64,000 nucleotides of DNA from Bacillota bacterium. Lineage in GTDB: Bacteria > Bacillota > Clostridia > Acetivibrionales > JAEXSP01. The stretch covers positions 62,001-126,000 of the forward strand of contig JAEXSP010000045.1 in NCBI GenBank assembly GCA_023453795.1, written 5' to 3'. The notes under the pieces were generated by a model, which worked only from the letters and a program-made list of their open reading frames with translations, did no database searches and was not told the origin of the DNA. Below are positions 14,342 to 23,184 of this stretch, one piece after another (position 1 is the first letter of the stretch; every line of letters starts with the position of its first letter). Both the position numbers and the translations under genes were made by a program.

Positions 14342-15256
14342 TTGGACAAAATCAGATTGAAGGAATTCATCAATGATAATATCGGTATTGAAAATGTTCT
14401 CATCGATGAGCCTATGAAGATCCATACATCCTTTAGAATTGGAGGACCTGCCGATATCCTGGCATTTCCGGGAACAGTCAGTCAGCTTACAGAGCTGCTG
14501 AAGTTTTGCAGAAGCGAGCAAATACCGTATTTTGTCATGGGCAAGGGGACTAATTTAATAGTCAGGGATAAGGGGATTCGCGGGATTGTTATTAAAATTT
14601 GTGGGAATCTGGCAGGTTTTTCGGTTAGGGACGATATTATAGAGGCAGAAACGGGAATACTTTTATCGAGGCTTTCGAATGTCGCTGCAGAAAACAGTCT
14701 TGCCGGACTCGAATTTGCTTCCGGGATACCGGGTACGCTCGGTGGTGCTGTTGCGATGAATGCAGGCGCCTATATAGGAGAAATGAAGGACGTTGTCTTT
14801 GAAACAGAATACATTGATACGGAAGGTAATATACGTACAGTTAAGGATGAACAGCACCAATTCGGCTACAGAACAAGTTTTATTCAGAAAACCGGAGGGG
14901 TAGTGCTGAAATCCAAAGTGAAACTCAAATTTGGAGATAAAACTGCTATAAAGAGCCTTATGGATGATCTGAACCAAAAACGCAAGGATAAACAGCCGTT
15001 AGAATATCCGAGTGCCGGAAGCGTATTTAAAAGGCCGGAGGGATTTTATGCCGGAAAGCTTATTGAGGACTGCAGCCTGAAAGGTTTTAGTCTGGGAGGG
15101 GCAGAGGTATCCGGAAAGCATTGCGGTTTCATCATAAATACAAACAATGCAACAGCTTCGGATGTAATAAATTTGATCAGACACATACAGGAAACTGTAA
15201 AATCAAAATTTGGAATTGAACTTCAGACAGAAGTCAAAATAGTAGGGGAAGAATAA
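14342..15256 (+). CDS. murB: UDP-N-acetylenolpyruvoylglucosamine reductase
   Basis: A 304-residue FAD enzyme that makes UDP-MurNAc from UDP-GlcNAc-enolpyruvate with NADPH in the second step of peptidoglycan precursor synthesis. FAD-binding motifs are MGKGTNLIVRDKG (~61-73) and GIPGTLGGAVAMNAGAY (~125-141). The catalytic Ser lies in PSAGSVFKRP (~220-229) and the C-terminal EVKIVGEE is typical. It starts at TTG 14342 with GGGAG about nine bases upstream. Full length. About 140 bases separate it from the PHP gene, with no clear terminator, so it may be read from the hprK promoter. Confidence 0.95.
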   Translation: MDKIRLKEFINDNIGIENVLIDEPMKIHTSFRIGGPADILAFPGTVSQLTELLKFCRSEQIPYFVMGKGTNLIVRDKGIRGIVIKICGNLAGFSVRDDIIEAETGILLSRLSNVAAENSLAGLEFASGIPGTLGGAVAMNAGAYIGEMKDVVFETEYIDTEGNIRTVKDEQHQFGYRTSFIQKTGGVVLKSKVKLKFGDKTAIKSLMDDLNQKRKDKQPLEYPSAGSVFKRPEGFYAGKLIEDCSLKGFSLGGAEVSGKHCGFIINTNNATASDVINLIRHIQETVKSKFGIELQTEVKIVGEE

Positions 15257-15260
15257 TTAA

Positions 15261-15286
15261 GTTGCAGTTGACAGTTGCAGTTGACA
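15261..15286 (+). repeat. Perfect tandem duplication of a 13-mer upstream of rapZ
   Basis: GTTGCAGTTGACA occurs twice back to back (15261-15273, 15274-15286). The segment CAGTTGC can pair with GCAACTG at 15329-15335, just before CATTTTT, so the two repeats could form alternative hairpins ahead of rapZ. Confidence 0.6.
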
Positions 15287-15353
15287 GTGGAAAACGAAGA
15301 GTTAAAGCTGTTAACCGACCGACAGCAGGCAACTGACATTTTTGGGGGGACCA

Positions 15354-16229
15354 ATGGATTTCGTTATTATTACAGGCCTTTCGGGGGCAGGAAAGAGTCA
15401 GGTGGTTAAGTACCTTGAAGACATAGGCTACTTTTGTGTTGATAATCTGCCGCCGGCACTATTGCCTAAATTTGCGGAGATTTGCTTCCACGATAAAGGG
15501 AAGATGGATAAGGTTGCTTTAGTGATAGACATACGCGGAGGAGAGCTTTTCAATGATCTTTTTCCGGGATTGGCGGATATTAGGGAAGCAGGGTTTTCTT
15601 ATGAGATACTGTTTCTTGAATCGGCTGACGATGTGCTTATAAAGCGGTTCAAGGAAAGCAGAAGGTCGCATCCGTTAGCTCAGGACGGCAGGGTAATAAA
15701 GGGAATAAAAGAAGAAAGAAAGCTACTTCGACCCGTAAGGGAAAAGGCGGATCATATTATAGATACGTCAAACCTGACTACAAGGCAGCTTAAAGAAGAA
15801 ATAACCAATATATTTGTAAAGGGTAAGAAATTCGAGGGGATCATAATTGATGTAATCTCCTTTGGATTTAAATACGGTATACCTATTGACTGCGATTTGG
15901 TATTTGATGTAAGGTTTATACCCAACCCGTTTTATATCAACTCAATGAAAAGGCTGACCGGAAAGCATGAATCAGTTAAGGAATTTGTTTTGAAAAGTAA
16001 TGAAACGATTGAATTCCTTAAAAAGCTGAATGACATGCTGGAATTCCTCATACCCAATTATATCAAGGAGGGTAAATCCCAACTTGTTATAGGTATCGGC
16101 TGTACCGGAGGAAAGCACAGGTCGGTTGCGATTGCTGATGCAATCTATAAAACTTTGGTTGAGAAAGAGCACAGGGTTGTAATAGAACACAGGGATATAG
16201 ATAAGGATAATAAAGGGGCAGTAAAATGA
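15354..16229 (+). CDS. rapZ: RNase adapter / nucleotide-binding protein RapZ (YvcJ)
   Basis: A 291-residue P-loop protein. In E. coli RapZ guides RNase E to GlmZ; in Firmicutes (YvcJ) it binds and hydrolyses nucleotides and affects competence and envelope metabolism. Walker A is GLSGAGKS (residues ~7-14), and the conserved C-terminal GCTGGKHRSV box is present near 246-255. Full length. ATG at 15354 follows a GGGGGGA run and gives the normal MDFVIITG start; a TTG at 15342 is in the same frame but overlaps that run. The stop overlaps yvcK by four bases. Confidence 0.95.
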   Translation: MDFVIITGLSGAGKSQVVKYLEDIGYFCVDNLPPALLPKFAEICFHDKGKMDKVALVIDIRGGELFNDLFPGLADIREAGFSYEILFLESADDVLIKRFKESRRSHPLAQDGRVIKGIKEERKLLRPVREKADHIIDTSNLTTRQLKEEITNIFVKGKKFEGIIIDVISFGFKYGIPIDCDLVFDVRFIPNPFYINSMKRLTGKHESVKEFVLKSNETIEFLKKLNDMLEFLIPNYIKEGKSQLVIGIGCTGGKHRSVAIADAIYKTLVEKEHRVVIEHRDIDKDNKGAVK

Positions 16230-17560
16230 GAATTATCGATTGGTTCAGACCCGGTATAAGGGTAAAACGTTGGCTAGCCCTTGGAATAGCTGGAATTGCA
16301 AGCATTAGCTTCGGGTTGTCTTTTTATGTCAGAGAGATATACCATAGCCTGCTGGAGCAGGTTTTATCGGCATTCCTGATAATATCCGGCTGTATTTTCA
16401 TTTTTCTATCTGTTAAGTATGTAGTTAAGACTTTTTTTCATGTTATTTCTTACAGCGGATTCAGGATATCCTTGGATTCCGACAGACTAAGCAACCTTTT
16501 GTATGAAAAAAGAATATTGATAAAGGGACCGAAGATTGTTGCTATAGGAGGGGGAACCGGACTGTCAACAATGCTTAGGGGTTTCAAACTTTACAGCTCG
16601 AACATAACAGCGGTAGTAACAGTTGCAGATGACGGCGGCGGTTCAGGAATGCTTCGCAATGACCTTGGAATGCTTCCTCCCGGAGACATACGAAACTGTG
16701 TCCTTGCGCTTGCGGATACTGAACCGATAATGGAAAAGCTGCTTCAATACAGATTTGCTGACGGAGTCCTTAAGGGTCAGAATTTCGGAAACCTTTTTCT
16801 CGCTGCAATGGATGGTATATCGTCAAGTTTTGAGGAAGCTGTCCGTAAAATGAGTGATGTACTTGCCGTAACCGGAAGAGTACTGCCGGTTACGCTTGAT
16901 AACGTGAAACTGTGCGCTGAACTTGAAGATGGATTTGTTATTAAAGGGGAATCACACATAGGGGATCATAACAGCATTCACGGCGGCAGAATAAAGAAGG
17001 TTTTTCTTGAGCCGCATTCGTGCAAGCCCTTGCAGGAAGCATTGGATGCGATTGCAGAGGCTGATGTGATTGTTTTCGGACCCGGTAGTCTTTATACAAG
17101 TATAATTCCTAACCTATTGGTAAATGGTGTTTGTGATGCGATAAAGAAATCCAGCGCTCAAAAGATATATGTTTCAAATATAATGACGCAGCAGGGTGAA
17201 ACGGAGGGATACTCCGTGCTGGATCACATACAGGCAATAGAGAAGCACTCCTGTGAAGGAATCATAAATTATTGTATTGCAAATACTGCTGATATCCCGG
17301 AAACATTGAAGAAAAACTATGCCGGGGAGGGTGCTGAAATAGTCAGGGTAGATGCCGATGAGATTAGCAAAGCCGGAATCAAGCTGATTGATGGGGATTT
17401 TGTAAGCATACAGAACAATCTGGTACGACACAACTCTACAAAGCTGGCAGAAGTCATAATAGATCTTGTGGCTGAAACGGTCCTTGTAAGAGACAAGAAG
17501 AGGGTAATAGACTATTACTATATAAAAGACAGGCTTAGGAAGTTCGTGGGTAATAGCTGA
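16226..17560 (+). CDS. yvcK: YvcK/CofD-like gluconeogenesis factor with N-terminal membrane segments
   Basis: A 444-residue protein of the YvcK (CofD-like) family, needed for growth on gluconeogenic carbon and for correct cell-wall assembly; in several Firmicutes it binds UDP-GlcNAc. The N-terminus has two membrane helices (~17-37 and ~43-65), as in the long clostridial form. The catalytic-type domain begins at IVAIGGGTGLSTMLRG (~109), followed by TVADDGGGSG, PPGDIRNC and GPGSLYTSIIPNLL. The start overlaps the rapZ stop (ATGA). The usual next gene, whiA, is displaced by an inserted debranching-enzyme gene. Confidence 0.93.
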   Translation: MRIIDWFRPGIRVKRWLALGIAGIASISFGLSFYVREIYHSLLEQVLSAFLIISGCIFIFLSVKYVVKTFFHVISYSGFRISLDSDRLSNLLYEKRILIKGPKIVAIGGGTGLSTMLRGFKLYSSNITAVVTVADDGGGSGMLRNDLGMLPPGDIRNCVLALADTEPIMEKLLQYRFADGVLKGQNFGNLFLAAMDGISSSFEEAVRKMSDVLAVTGRVLPVTLDNVKLCAELEDGFVIKGESHIGDHNSIHGGRIKKVFLEPHSCKPLQEALDAIAEADVIVFGPGSLYTSIIPNLLVNGVCDAIKKSSAQKIYVSNIMTQQGETEGYSVLDHIQAIEKHSCEGIINYCIANTADIPETLKKNYAGEGAEIVRVDADEISKAGIKLIDGDFVSIQNNLVRHNSTKLAEVIIDLVAETVLVRDKKRVIDYYYIKDRLRKFVGNS

Positions 17561-17628
17561 TATATGGCAATTACACTTTTAATAATGCTTTAGGTGCATA
17601 TAGTTTATAACGATAAGAGGATAATATT

Positions 17629-19593
17629 ATGTTATTTGGTAAATCAGATTGGAAAATCTTTGAAAAGGGAATAGAGAAGGAATGGCTTGTAACAAACGGT
17701 ATAGGCGGATTTGCTTCTTCAACAATAATCGGAGCCAATACAAGGCGATACCATGGTTTGCTGGTAGCAGCATTAAAGCCTCCGGTTAACAGGCATCTGG
17801 TTTTGTCTAAAATCGATGAGAGTATTTCTATAGACGGCGTTTCATACAACCTGTTCTCCTATCAGACGCCCGATTTCATAATGAAGGGCTATCAATACCT
17901 TCAAAACGTAGAGATAAATGCTGTTCCAGCATTTATCTACAGCATCGGCGATGTTTTCCTGGAGAAGAAAGTATGTATGATTTATGGACAAAATACGGTT
18001 GTTGTCACGTATCATATAATAAACGGTGAAAGCAATTGCAGCCTGCGTTTGACACCCTTGGTCAATTTCAGGGACTATCATTTCAATTCGTCGAGGGAAC
18101 ACATGCGGTTCAGCCAAAAACACAAGGATCGTGAAGTATCAATCAAGCCGTATGACTATCCCGAGGACATTGTCATAAAATGCAGCGAAGGCTCTTTCAT
18201 AAGCCAGAGCGAATGCTATTTCTATAACATGGATTATGCCGTTGAAAGAGAACGGGGGCTGCATTCGACAGAAGATCTCTTCATTCCCGGGTATTTTGAA
18301 GTAGATGTTTCACCGTATGAGGAAAAGGATATAACTATTGTTGCGACAATCGGAAATGAAATAAAGCACCTGGATGGCAAAGCATATATAGAAGAGGAAG
18401 AAAAACGAATAAAGGCCCTTGTCGATAAGGCCGGGTATGAGGACAAGCTTGCCAGACAGCTTGTAAAAGCTGCGGATAATTTTATTGTATACAGGCAGTC
18501 TACGGACGCAAAAACCATAATTGCCGGGTATCCATGGTTTACCGACTGGGGAAGGGATACAATGATTGCCTTTGCCGGGCTTACTTTAGCTACCAAACGT
18601 TTTGACGATGCAAGAGAGATACTGTATACCTTTTCCCTCTATGTAAAGGATGGACTGATTCCTAATGTCTTCCCGGATGCAGGCTGTGAACCTGCGTACA
18701 ACACCGTAGATGCTCCTTTGTGGTATTTTGAGGCTGTAAGCAAATACATTGAGTATACCGGAGATATTGATTTCATTCGGGAAAAGATATATAAAGTGCT
18801 TGTTCAGATAATAGAAGCATATAAGAACGGAACCCATTTTAATATCAGAATGGATTCGGATCATCTTATAACGGCAGGTGATAGCGGAACGCAGCTTACA
18901 TGGATGGATGCAAAGGTTGGGGATTGGGTTGTTACACCCAGGCACGGCAAGGCAGTTGAAATAAACGCGCTTTGGTATAATGCCCTTAGGGTTATGTCTG
19001 AGCTTTCAACGAAAATCGGGCTTGACTCTGTATCATATGACAACACCGCAGCATCAGTCAAAGCGTCATTTTTAAAAGCTTTTTGGAATGAAAACGAGCA
19101 GTGCCTTTTTGATGTTATAAGCGGCGGTTTCAAGGATGGGAAGATAAGGCCGAACCAAGTTATGGCAGCAGGCTTGACATATCCTGTCATAGAAGGGGAA
19201 ACAGCCAAAAAAGTTGTCAGAAAGGTATGGAAGGAACTGTATGCCCAATACGGACTAAGAACCCTATCGCCGAGAGATAAGGACTATAAGGGTATTTACT
19301 GCGGAGAACAGTACTACAGAGACGGCGCTTATCATCAAGGTACTGTCTGGGCCTGGATCATAGGCTACTTTGTAAGCGCTTTCATTAAAGCCTATGGAGA
19401 TACGGAGAAAAGCCGAAGAACAGCAAAAATGTTCATAACCCCATTCATTGATCACATGAAAGATGCGTGCATAGGTTCTGTCTCGGAAATTTTTGACGGA
19501 AACGATCCTTATATCCCGAGGGGATGCTTTGCTCAGGCATGGAGTGTAGGTGAACTTCTGAGGTGTTATTCAGAGGATGTCAAAGCTAAATAG
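17629..19593 (+). CDS. Archaeal/bacterial-type glycogen debranching enzyme (amylo-alpha-1,6-glucosidase)
   Basis: A 654-residue cytoplasmic enzyme that removes alpha-1,6 branches from glycogen. The N-terminal glycogen-debranching domain (~1-230) begins LVTNGIGGFASSTIIGANTRRYHGLL, with the hallmark NGIGGFAS and RRYHGLL boxes. The catalytic (alpha/alpha)6 barrel has PWFTDWGRDTMIAFAGL (~298-314), GDSGTQLTWMDAKVGDWVVTPR, EINALWYNAL, and YHQGTVWAWIIGYF near the C-terminus. Full length for the short (GDE) type. GAGG precedes ATG 17629. It sits between yvcK and whiA, 68 bases after yvcK, and links storage polysaccharide use with the carbon-control genes around it. Confidence 0.93.
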   Translation: MLFGKSDWKIFEKGIEKEWLVTNGIGGFASSTIIGANTRRYHGLLVAALKPPVNRHLVLSKIDESISIDGVSYNLFSYQTPDFIMKGYQYLQNVEINAVPAFIYSIGDVFLEKKVCMIYGQNTVVVTYHIINGESNCSLRLTPLVNFRDYHFNSSREHMRFSQKHKDREVSIKPYDYPEDIVIKCSEGSFISQSECYFYNMDYAVERERGLHSTEDLFIPGYFEVDVSPYEEKDITIVATIGNEIKHLDGKAYIEEEEKRIKALVDKAGYEDKLARQLVKAADNFIVYRQSTDAKTIIAGYPWFTDWGRDTMIAFAGLTLATKRFDDAREILYTFSLYVKDGLIPNVFPDAGCEPAYNTVDAPLWYFEAVSKYIEYTGDIDFIREKIYKVLVQIIEAYKNGTHFNIRMDSDHLITAGDSGTQLTWMDAKVGDWVVTPRHGKAVEINALWYNALRVMSELSTKIGLDSVSYDNTAASVKASFLKAFWNENEQCLFDVISGGFKDGKIRPNQVMAAGLTYPVIEGETAKKVVRKVWKELYAQYGLRTLSPRDKDYKGIYCGEQYYRDGAYHQGTVWAWIIGYFVSAFIKAYGDTEKSRRTAKMFITPFIDHMKDACIGSVSEIFDGNDPYIPRGCFAQAWSVGELLRCYSEDVKAK

Positions 19594-19668
19594 GGAATGG
19601 ATTTACAACGTTAAAATAATTTGATATATTAAATGAAAATCATAACTATAATAATAGATGGTGATAAC

Positions 19669-20628
19669 TTGTCATTTTCATCGATCGTGAAAAATGAATT
19701 ATGCAGACTGGATATAAAGCACAATTGCTGCCTGCTGTCAGAGCTTGCTGCTGTAGTAAGGATAAGCGGAACGATTAGCTTTATAGATAAAAATGAAATC
19801 AATATAAGAATAATAACTGAGAACGCTGCTTTTGCCAGAAAAATTTTTTCAATAATAAAGAAGCTGTACAACATTTATCCGGAAACCATTATAAGAAAAA
19901 GCAAGAAGCTTAAGAAGCATGTTTCTTACATTCTTGTTATAACTGCTTCAATGGGGGCTAAAAAAATACTTGAACAAATCGGGATAATTGTTGGCAGGGG
20001 CAAAGATACGGAAGATGCTATAATTATGAACGATTTAAAAACCCTCCTTAAGAAGCCCTGTTGTAAAAAGGCCTACCTAAGGGGAGCATTCCTTGCAGGA
20101 GGTTCGGCGAGCGATCCCGAAAAGACTTACCACCTGGAGATTGTAAATCATAGTAAAGCAATGGCAAACGAAACCTCAGAGCTTATGAATTCTTTTAAGC
20201 TTAATGCTAAAGTAATCAGACGCAAGGGCAGTTTTGTCATATATCTTAAGGAAGGCGAAAATATTGTAGACTTTCTTAATATAATAGGTGCTCACAGTGC
20301 CTTGCTTGAATTGGAAAATGTCCGTATAATTAAAGAAATGCGTAATAATGTTAACAGAATAGTAAACTGTGAAACTGCAAACCTGGAAAAAACGGTAAAT
20401 GCTTCTGTCAGACAGGTTGAAAATATAAAATTTATTAGAGATAATATTGGATTTGAGAATTTACCTGAAAGCCTGCAAGAGGTTGCGGAATTAAGGCTTC
20501 AATACAGTGATGTTAACTTGAAGGAGCTTGGAGAAATGTTAAATCCTCCTCTTGGAAAATCAGGCATCAATCACAGATTGAGAAAGATTGATAAAATTGC
20601 CGAAGAGGCAAGGAATTGTTATAGATAA
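19669..20628 (+). CDS. whiA: DNA-binding protein WhiA
   Basis: A 319-residue protein of the WhiA family, with a LAGLIDADG homing-endonuclease-like N-terminal domain and a C-terminal helix-turn-helix. It affects sporulation in actinobacteria and chromosome segregation or division in Firmicutes. Seen here: SFSSIVKNELCR at the start, AYLRGAFLAGGSASDPEK (~139-156), and the HTH end LKELGEMLNPPLGKSGINHRL. The start is taken as TTG 19669, preceded by GGTGAT, because it yields the canonical MSFSSIVK start; an ATG at 19633 in the same frame lacks a ribosome site. The HPr gene follows about 90 bases downstream, as in other Firmicutes. Confidence 0.93.
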   Translation: MSFSSIVKNELCRLDIKHNCCLLSELAAVVRISGTISFIDKNEINIRIITENAAFARKIFSIIKKLYNIYPETIIRKSKKLKKHVSYILVITASMGAKKILEQIGIIVGRGKDTEDAIIMNDLKTLLKKPCCKKAYLRGAFLAGGSASDPEKTYHLEIVNHSKAMANETSELMNSFKLNAKVIRRKGSFVIYLKEGENIVDFLNIIGAHSALLELENVRIIKEMRNNVNRIVNCETANLEKTVNASVRQVENIKFIRDNIGFENLPESLQEVAELRLQYSDVNLKELGEMLNPPLGKSGINHRLRKIDKIAEEARNCYR

Positions 20629-20721
20629 GTCCGGGTGAATTCTGTATATTTTTTTATGATGATGGGAAGGTTATTTTTGGGGCTCAGTATGGTGTTTTTA
20701 CGCTTGAAAGGGGAGTGTAAT

Positions 20722-20997
20722 ATGGTAGAACAGACTGTCAAAATAGTGAATCCTTCAGGGCTTCATGCAAGGCCGGCAGCTCTTTTTGTGCAAACCGCAG
20801 GTAAATTCCTGTCCAATATATGGATAACGCAAGGGAACAAGAGGGTAAACGCAAAAAGTATAATGGGCTTGATGTCTTTGGCAATAGGTAAAGGAATTGA
20901 AGTAACAGTAGGTGCGGAAGGTGAAGATGAGGTTCCTGCTGTAAATGAACTGACAGATCTTATAACTTCAGGATTTAAAGAGATGGATTTGGAATGA
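20722..20997 (+). CDS. ptsH: Phosphocarrier protein HPr
   Basis: A 91-residue HPr-family protein. It has the phospho-His site in NPSGLHARPAALF (His15 equivalent) and the regulatory Ser in NAKSIMGLMSLAI (Ser46 equivalent), so both PTS transfer and HPr-kinase control are possible; Crh proteins lack the His, so this is HPr-like rather than Crh. ATG at 20722 is preferred, behind GGGGAG at about seven bases; a longer frame from 20635 has a hydrophobic extension not seen in the family. HprK is encoded at 12534. A small hairpin with T run at 21047 follows. Confidence 0.9.
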   Translation: MVEQTVKIVNPSGLHARPAALFVQTAGKFLSNIWITQGNKRVNAKSIMGLMSLAIGKGIEVTVGAEGEDEVPAVNELTDLITSGFKEMDLE

Positions 20998-21046
20998 TAA
21001 TAATATAAATGATGAATTAATAAATAAAGCTCAGTTGTATTATTGG

Positions 21047-21068
21047 GTCTGGCATTTGCCGGACTTTT
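21047..21068 (+). terminator. Terminator after the HPr gene
   Basis: GTCTGGC (21047-21053) pairs with GCCGGAC (21058-21064) over an ATTT loop, then TTTTGT. Confidence 0.55.
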
Positions 21069-21122
21069 GTCGTTTTAAAGGGACAAAAAGTTTTAATTCT
21101 GCAAAACATTACATAATTCTTT

Positions 21123-21152
21123 GAAGGTGTTTCAACCCGCATGGTAGAATCT
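21123..21152 (+). promoter_or_regulatory. Sigma-H-like promoter of the spoIIA operon
   Basis: GAAGGTGTT (21123-21131) and GTAGAATCT (21144-21152) are 12 bases apart. The second matches the sigma-H -10 pattern RNNGAATWW except one position, and the first resembles RNAGGAWWW. It lies 36 bases before spoIIAA, which sigma-H transcribes in Bacillus subtilis. Confidence 0.55.
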
Positions 21153-21187
21153 GTTAATTACGATTAATCAATTACGGGGGGATAGTT

Positions 21188-21523
21188 TTGCAGATAAAAT
21201 TCAGTAACAGAGGGAATACGTTAATTGTAGCCATAATAGGTGAATTGGATCACCATACAGCAGAATATGTGCGAGGAAAAATTGACAGTGAATTGATCAA
21301 GGCTACTTCAAAAAATGTAATCTTTGATTTTCAAAAGGTAGGTTTCATGGATAGTTCAGGCATAGGGGTCTTAATGGGAAGATACAAGTACATTCTGCAG
21401 CTTAACGGAAAGGCCTCAATTATTAATCTCAATCCTCAAATTAAAAGGATTTTTGAGATGTCGGGACTTTTGAAATTCATTCCATTATACGATAATATTA
21501 ACGATGCACTTAATGCGTCATGA
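21188..21523 (+). CDS. spoIIAA: Anti-anti-sigma factor SpoIIAA
   Basis: A 111-residue STAS-domain protein that, when dephosphorylated, binds SpoIIAB and frees sigma-F in the forespore. The phosphorylated Ser is in FMDSSGIGVLMGRY (Ser57-58 region), the diagnostic STAS loop. Full length. It starts at TTG 21188 behind GGGGGGAT. First gene of the spoIIAA-spoIIAB-sigF operon; the gap to spoIIAB is 20 bases. Confidence 0.95.
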   Translation: MQIKFSNRGNTLIVAIIGELDHHTAEYVRGKIDSELIKATSKNVIFDFQKVGFMDSSGIGVLMGRYKYILQLNGKASIINLNPQIKRIFEMSGLLKFIPLYDNINDALNAS

Positions 21524-21543
21524 ATGGATAGGGGAGAGTACTT

Positions 21544-21981
21544 ATGCAGTTGATTAACGAAATGAAACTTGAATTTATGAGCAAGTCAAATAATGAGGCA
21601 TTTGCCAGGGTTGTTGCAGCAGCATTTATTTCCCAGCTGGACCCCACTCTCGAAGAGTTGGCTGACGTCAAAACCGCAGTATCCGAAGCTGTCACAAATG
21701 CTATTATTCATGGATATGAAGGCTGTGACGGTATTGTTTTCATGGCCTGCCGTTTATATTCCGATCAGGTGGAAATAATTATTGAGGACAGGGGTAGAGG
21801 GATAGAAGATATTGAACAGGCAAGACAACCTTTATATACTTCAAAACCTGAGATGGAAAGGTCCGGTATGGGATTTACCGTAATGGAAACCTTTATGGAT
21901 AAGGTTGAGGTTAGCTCTGAAGCCGGAAAAGGCACAATTGTAAGCATGTCTAAACAGTTTGCTTCCCTAAAGAGTAAATAG
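21544..21981 (+). CDS. spoIIAB: Anti-sigma F factor and serine kinase SpoIIAB
   Basis: A 145-residue GHKL-fold kinase that holds sigma-F inactive and phosphorylates SpoIIAA. ATP-binding boxes are AVSEAVTNAIIHGYEG (N box), IEDRGRGIED (G1) and RSGMGFTVMETFMD (G2). Full length. GGGGAG precedes ATG 21544. About 170 bases follow before sigF, longer than usual, with no recognised extra gene. Confidence 0.95.
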   Translation: MQLINEMKLEFMSKSNNEAFARVVAAAFISQLDPTLEELADVKTAVSEAVTNAIIHGYEGCDGIVFMACRLYSDQVEIIIEDRGRGIEDIEQARQPLYTSKPEMERSGMGFTVMETFMDKVEVSSEAGKGTIVSMSKQFASLKSK

Positions 21982-22152
21982 CTGCTCTTTATCGGGAAGT
22001 ATATTTTTTTGCCCATGCAAGCAAAATGTGGAAAATATAATAAAACGTGGGAAATGGATATACTATTTTTATTATGTTGGCATGGTGCTAAGGAATTTTT
22101 CAAAAGATAAAGAAAGATTAATGCTGCCTAGTGTTAAGAGGGGTTCAGGTTT

Positions 22153-22893
22153 ATGATGGAGACTTCGGATATAAACATGCTGGATTTGATTGAAAAGGTT
22201 AAGGCTGGAGATAAAAACGCACAAGCCTTGATGGTAGAAAAAAATGTCGGCTTGGTTTGGAGCATTGTAAGAAGATTCGCTAACAGGGGCTATGAGATGG
22301 AGGACCTGTTTCAGATCGGGTGCATCGGCCTTATTAAGGCTATAAATAAGTTTGACAATTCTTTTGATGTTAAATTTTCAACTTATGCCGTGCCAATGAT
22401 AATTGGAGAAATAAAAAGGTTCATAAGGGATGACGGAATAATAAAAGTAAGCCGCTCTTTAAAAGAGACCTCCAACAAGGTTCGTGTAGCGAAGGAGATT
22501 ATGAGCAAAGAGCTTGGACGCGAACCTACGGTAAGTGAAATGGCTGAACGTTTAAAAATATCGCCTGAAGAGTTGGTTATGGCCATAGAGGCAGGCTGCA
22601 CTCCCGAGTCGCTGTACAGTACGGTCAGTGAAGGTGACAATTCATCCCTGCTGCTAATAGATAGAATAAATGCCGACAATAATAACAGCGAGCTTGAGCT
22701 GATTGACAGAATAGCTTTAAGGCAGATACTTGAAACCCTGAAACCAAGGGAAAAGCAAATAATCATACTGAGGTACTTCAAGGAGAAGACACAGTTTCAG
22801 ATAGCAAAACTCTTGGGAATCTCTCAGGTTCAGGTATCAAGAATCGAGAAGAAGATACTTGCAGATATAAAAAAGAAGATAAATTACATGTGA
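22153..22893 (+). CDS. sigF: RNA polymerase sigma-F factor
   Basis: A 246-residue sporulation sigma factor of the sigma-F/sigma-B/sigma-G group. Region 2 has EDLFQIGCIGLIKAINKFD and VKFSTYAVPMIIGEIKRFIRDDG; region 3 has KVSRSLKE and PTVSEMAERL; region 4 has LKPREKQIIILRYF and TQFQIAKLLGISQVQVSRIEKKI. Gene order after spoIIAB identifies it as sigma-F rather than sigma-G. ATG at 22153 or 22156 are both possible behind GAGGGG. A terminator follows at 22901. Confidence 0.95.
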   Translation: MMETSDINMLDLIEKVKAGDKNAQALMVEKNVGLVWSIVRRFANRGYEMEDLFQIGCIGLIKAINKFDNSFDVKFSTYAVPMIIGEIKRFIRDDGIIKVSRSLKETSNKVRVAKEIMSKELGREPTVSEMAERLKISPEELVMAIEAGCTPESLYSTVSEGDNSSLLLIDRINADNNNSELELIDRIALRQILETLKPREKQIIILRYFKEKTQFQIAKLLGISQVQVSRIEKKILADIKKKINYM

Positions 22894-22900
22894 GCCTAAA

Positions 22901-22924
22901 CAACTGGATTATTCAGTTGTTTTT
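22901..22924 (+). terminator. Terminator of the spoIIA operon
   Basis: CAACTG (22901-22906) pairs with CAGTTG (22914-22919) and is followed by TTTTT. Confidence 0.65.
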
Positions 22925-23013
22925 CTTTGTTCAAATTTATTTGAATATTGAGAAGCGGTTTGTAAAATAATAAACACACTGAAATAAAAATATTTATTTG
23001 TGGAGCAGACTAT

Positions 23014-23184
23014 ATGGTAAGTACATTGAAACGATTCTGGTTTATAATTATTTTTATTGCTCTTTTATTATTTGCAACGGTATTCTGGTATCTTACGATG
23101 AGACAAAGCAATGCAAAAATACCTTCGAGGGGTGTTTACGTACTTGAACACATAGGTGGAGATAAGGTGACTGAAAATGGCTAA
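23014..23184 (+). CDS. Small single-pass membrane protein ahead of spoVAE1
   Basis: A 56-residue frame with one hydrophobic helix (FWFIIIFIALLLFATVFWYL, residues ~8-27) and a basic/polar C-terminal tail ending VTENG. It opens with ATG 23014 behind a GGAG site and its stop overlaps the spoVAE1 start by eight bases, which argues for real coupled translation. I do not recognise a family. By position between sigF and a spoVA-type gene it is probably expressed in the forespore. Confidence 0.65.
   Translation: MVSTLKRFWFIIIFIALLLFATVFWYLTMRQSNAKIPSRGVYVLEHIGGDKVTENG

Noticed and set aside
15257..15353. A CRISPR-type or direct-repeat array upstream of rapZ
   Set aside because: There are only two back-to-back 13-mers with no spacers and no Cas genes in the window.
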